Shown one piece after another: positions 63,031 through 64,000 of a stretch of DNA of 64,000 bases (position 1 is the stretch's first letter; each line of letters starts with the position of its first letter). A program made the position numbers and the translations under genes. A model generated the notes under the pieces. That model was given only the letters and a program-made list of their open reading frames with translations, ran no database searches and was not told where the DNA came from. Source of the DNA: Croceivirga thetidis (GTDB lineage Bacteria > Bacteroidota > Bacteroidia > Flavobacteriales > Flavobacteriaceae); the NCBI RefSeq assembly GCF_012272815.1, contig NZ_JAAWWL010000002.1, forward strand, positions 216,280 through 280,279, written 5' to 3'.

Positions 63031-64000
63031 ATGGGAACATTTCGAATTGAAGGGGGCCACAAATTAGCGGGTGAAATCACACCTCAAGGCGCCAAAAACG
63101 AAGCATTGCAAATTCTATGTGCAGTGCTGCTCACTCCCGAAAAAGTAACAATCAATAATATACCTGATATTATTGATGTCAATAAGTTAATTGCCCTACT
63201 TGAAGACTTAGGTGTTAAAATTCAGAAAAAAGGTAAAGGTTCTTACACCTTCAAAGCAGATGATGTTAATCTAGAATATCTTCAATCAGCTCAATTCAAA
63301 CAAGATGGCCGAGGTCTTAGGGGTTCTATTATGTTGGTTGGACCCTTACTAGGAAGATTCGGCACAGGGTATATACCCAAACCTGGAGGAGATAAAATCG
63401 GAAGAAGAAGATTAGATACCCATTTCGAAGGCTTTATTAAGCTGGGAGCAAAATTCAGATACAACAAAGAGGAGTATTTCTACGGAGTAGAAGCGGATAA
63501 ATTGGTAGGCACTTATATGTTACTGGATGAGGCTTCGGTTACAGGAACCGCCAATATCGTAATGGCAGCTGTACTGGCAGAGGGCACCACTACCATTTAC
63601 AATGCCGCTTGCGAACCTTATTTGCAACAGCTTTGCAAAATGCTTGTTCGTATGGGTGCAAAAATCTCTGGTATTGGTTCAAACCTTCTAACTATTGAAG
63701 GTGTAGAAAGATTAGGAGGAACAGAGCATACTATGCTTCCAGACATGATTGAGATAGGAAGTTGGGTTGGTTTGGCGGCCATGACCAGGAGCGAATTAAC
63801 CATTAAAAATGTCAGTTGGGATAATTTGGGACAAATACCAAATGCTTTTAAAAAGCTTGGGATTCAGATGCACCTTAAAGGAGATGACATTTATATTCCT
63901 CCGCATACCGATGGTTACGAAATACAAAATTATATAGATGGTTCAATTTTGACGATTGCCGATGCGCCATGGCCAGGTTTGACACCAGACTTATTAAGTA
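63031..64000 (+). CDS. murA: UDP-N-acetylglucosamine 1-carboxyvinyltransferase, 5' part (runs off the window)
   Basis: First committed step of peptidoglycan synthesis: adds enolpyruvate to UDP-GlcNAc. The visible 323 codons start MGTFRIEGGHKLAGEITPQGAKNEALQI, with the UDP-GlcNAc-binding KNEAL segment, GRGLRGSIMLVGPLLGRFG, and the active-site loop PKPGGDKIGRRRLDTH. Residue 121 is Asp (GAT at 63391-63393) where most MurA enzymes have the Cys that fosfomycin alkylates. The frame has no stop before the window ends; the remaining ~110 residues lie outside. Confidence 0.96.
   Translation, partial: MGTFRIEGGHKLAGEITPQGAKNEALQILCAVLLTPEKVTINNIPDIIDVNKLIALLEDLGVKIQKKGKGSYTFKADDVNLEYLQSAQFKQDGRGLRGSIMLVGPLLGRFGTGYIPKPGGDKIGRRRLDTHFEGFIKLGAKFRYNKEEYFYGVEADKLVGTYMLLDEASVTGTANIVMAAVLAEGTTTIYNAACEPYLQQLCKMLVRMGAKISGIGSNLLTIEGVERLGGTEHTMLPDMIEIGSWVGLAAMTRSELTIKNVSWDNLGQIPNAFKKLGIQMHLKGDDIYIPPHTDGYEIQNYIDGSILTIADAPWPGLTPDLLS

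Noticed and set aside
1-64000. CRISPR arrays, rRNA, insertion sequences, prophage or restriction genes
   Set aside because: No regularly spaced repeats, transposase motifs, rRNA segments or phage-like genes were found on either strand.

Overview
The window looks like a chromosomal stretch of a marine or environmental Flavobacteriaceae (Bacteroidota). The base composition is AT-rich, several promoters fit the Bacteroidota TTTG-N19/20-TAnnTTTG pattern, and lineage-typical genes are present: gldF/gldG, DUF4290 next to murA, the START-like small protein, a T9SS-type C-terminal domain and the PhoH-PurC block. The species cannot be named from the sequence alone.

Layout. (1) 1-458: the 3' end of a secreted malectin-like protein with a T9SS sorting domain. 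(2) 658-2055: UDP-glucose 6-dehydrogenase. (3) 2115-14624, minus strand: a 12-gene Wzx/Wzy-type polysaccharide operon. It holds flippase, polymerase, three GT4 enzymes, a capE/cupin/capF/capG UDP-L-FucNAc cassette, a sugar formyltransferase-like gene, a DegT aminotransferase and a small phosphoglycosyl transferase. A divergent GT2 and a beta-helix protein follow. (4) 17691-23532: the export/control module of locus 1, namely a PglF/WbpM-type 4,6-dehydratase, a Wza-like lipoprotein interrupted by an in-frame TAG, a Wzc-type tyrosine kinase and a convergent PHP-type phosphatase. (5) 23581-38318: mostly housekeeping: mnmE, DUF4870, dnaN, a fused gldF-gldG, a monooxygenase-like protein, a SAM hydroxide adenosyltransferase, phoH, purC, a DUF4212/SSS symporter pair with acs, and a large secreted protein. 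(6) 38557-55057, plus strand: a second Wzx/Wzy polysaccharide operon with its own initiating transferase, Wza, Wzc, Wzx, Wzy, GT2, FemAB-like protein, two GT4, asparagine-synthase-like amidotransferase, PssD/PssE pair, Gfo/Idh oxidoreductase, an unrecognised partner and a polysaccharide deacetylase. It is closed by a hairpin terminator. (7) 55158-64000: a lipoprotein, tRNA-Met, START-like protein, a degenerate class-IV aminotransferase homologue, yqgE, HU, fmt, recQ, an AAA ATPase, DUF493, DUF4290 and the 5' part of murA.

How the parts work together. Locus 1 appears to make a repeat unit containing L-FucNAc and a 4-amino- (or 4-formamido-) trideoxy sugar. The PglF-type dehydratase would feed the DegT aminotransferase, whose product the neighbouring small transferase would load onto undecaprenyl phosphate. 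Locus 2 brings few sugar-nucleotide genes. Its PssD/PssE pair suggests a glucuronic acid residue that could draw on the UDP-glucose dehydrogenase at the left end, and AsnB could amidate a uronic acid. The two loci share the same Wza/Wzc architecture, so the intact export lipoprotein of locus 2 might cover for the interrupted copy in locus 1.

Most notable points: the amber codon in the first wza-like gene; a class-IV aminotransferase homologue lacking both the PLP lysine and the pyridine-contacting glutamate; perfect inverted repeats in the two leader regions of locus 1; the gldF-gldG fusion; MurA with Asp instead of the fosfomycin-target Cys; and an unrecognised enzyme paired with Gfo/Idh in locus 2. 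No CRISPR array, rRNA, insertion sequence or prophage gene was seen. All functional calls rest on reading motifs by eye, without database searches.
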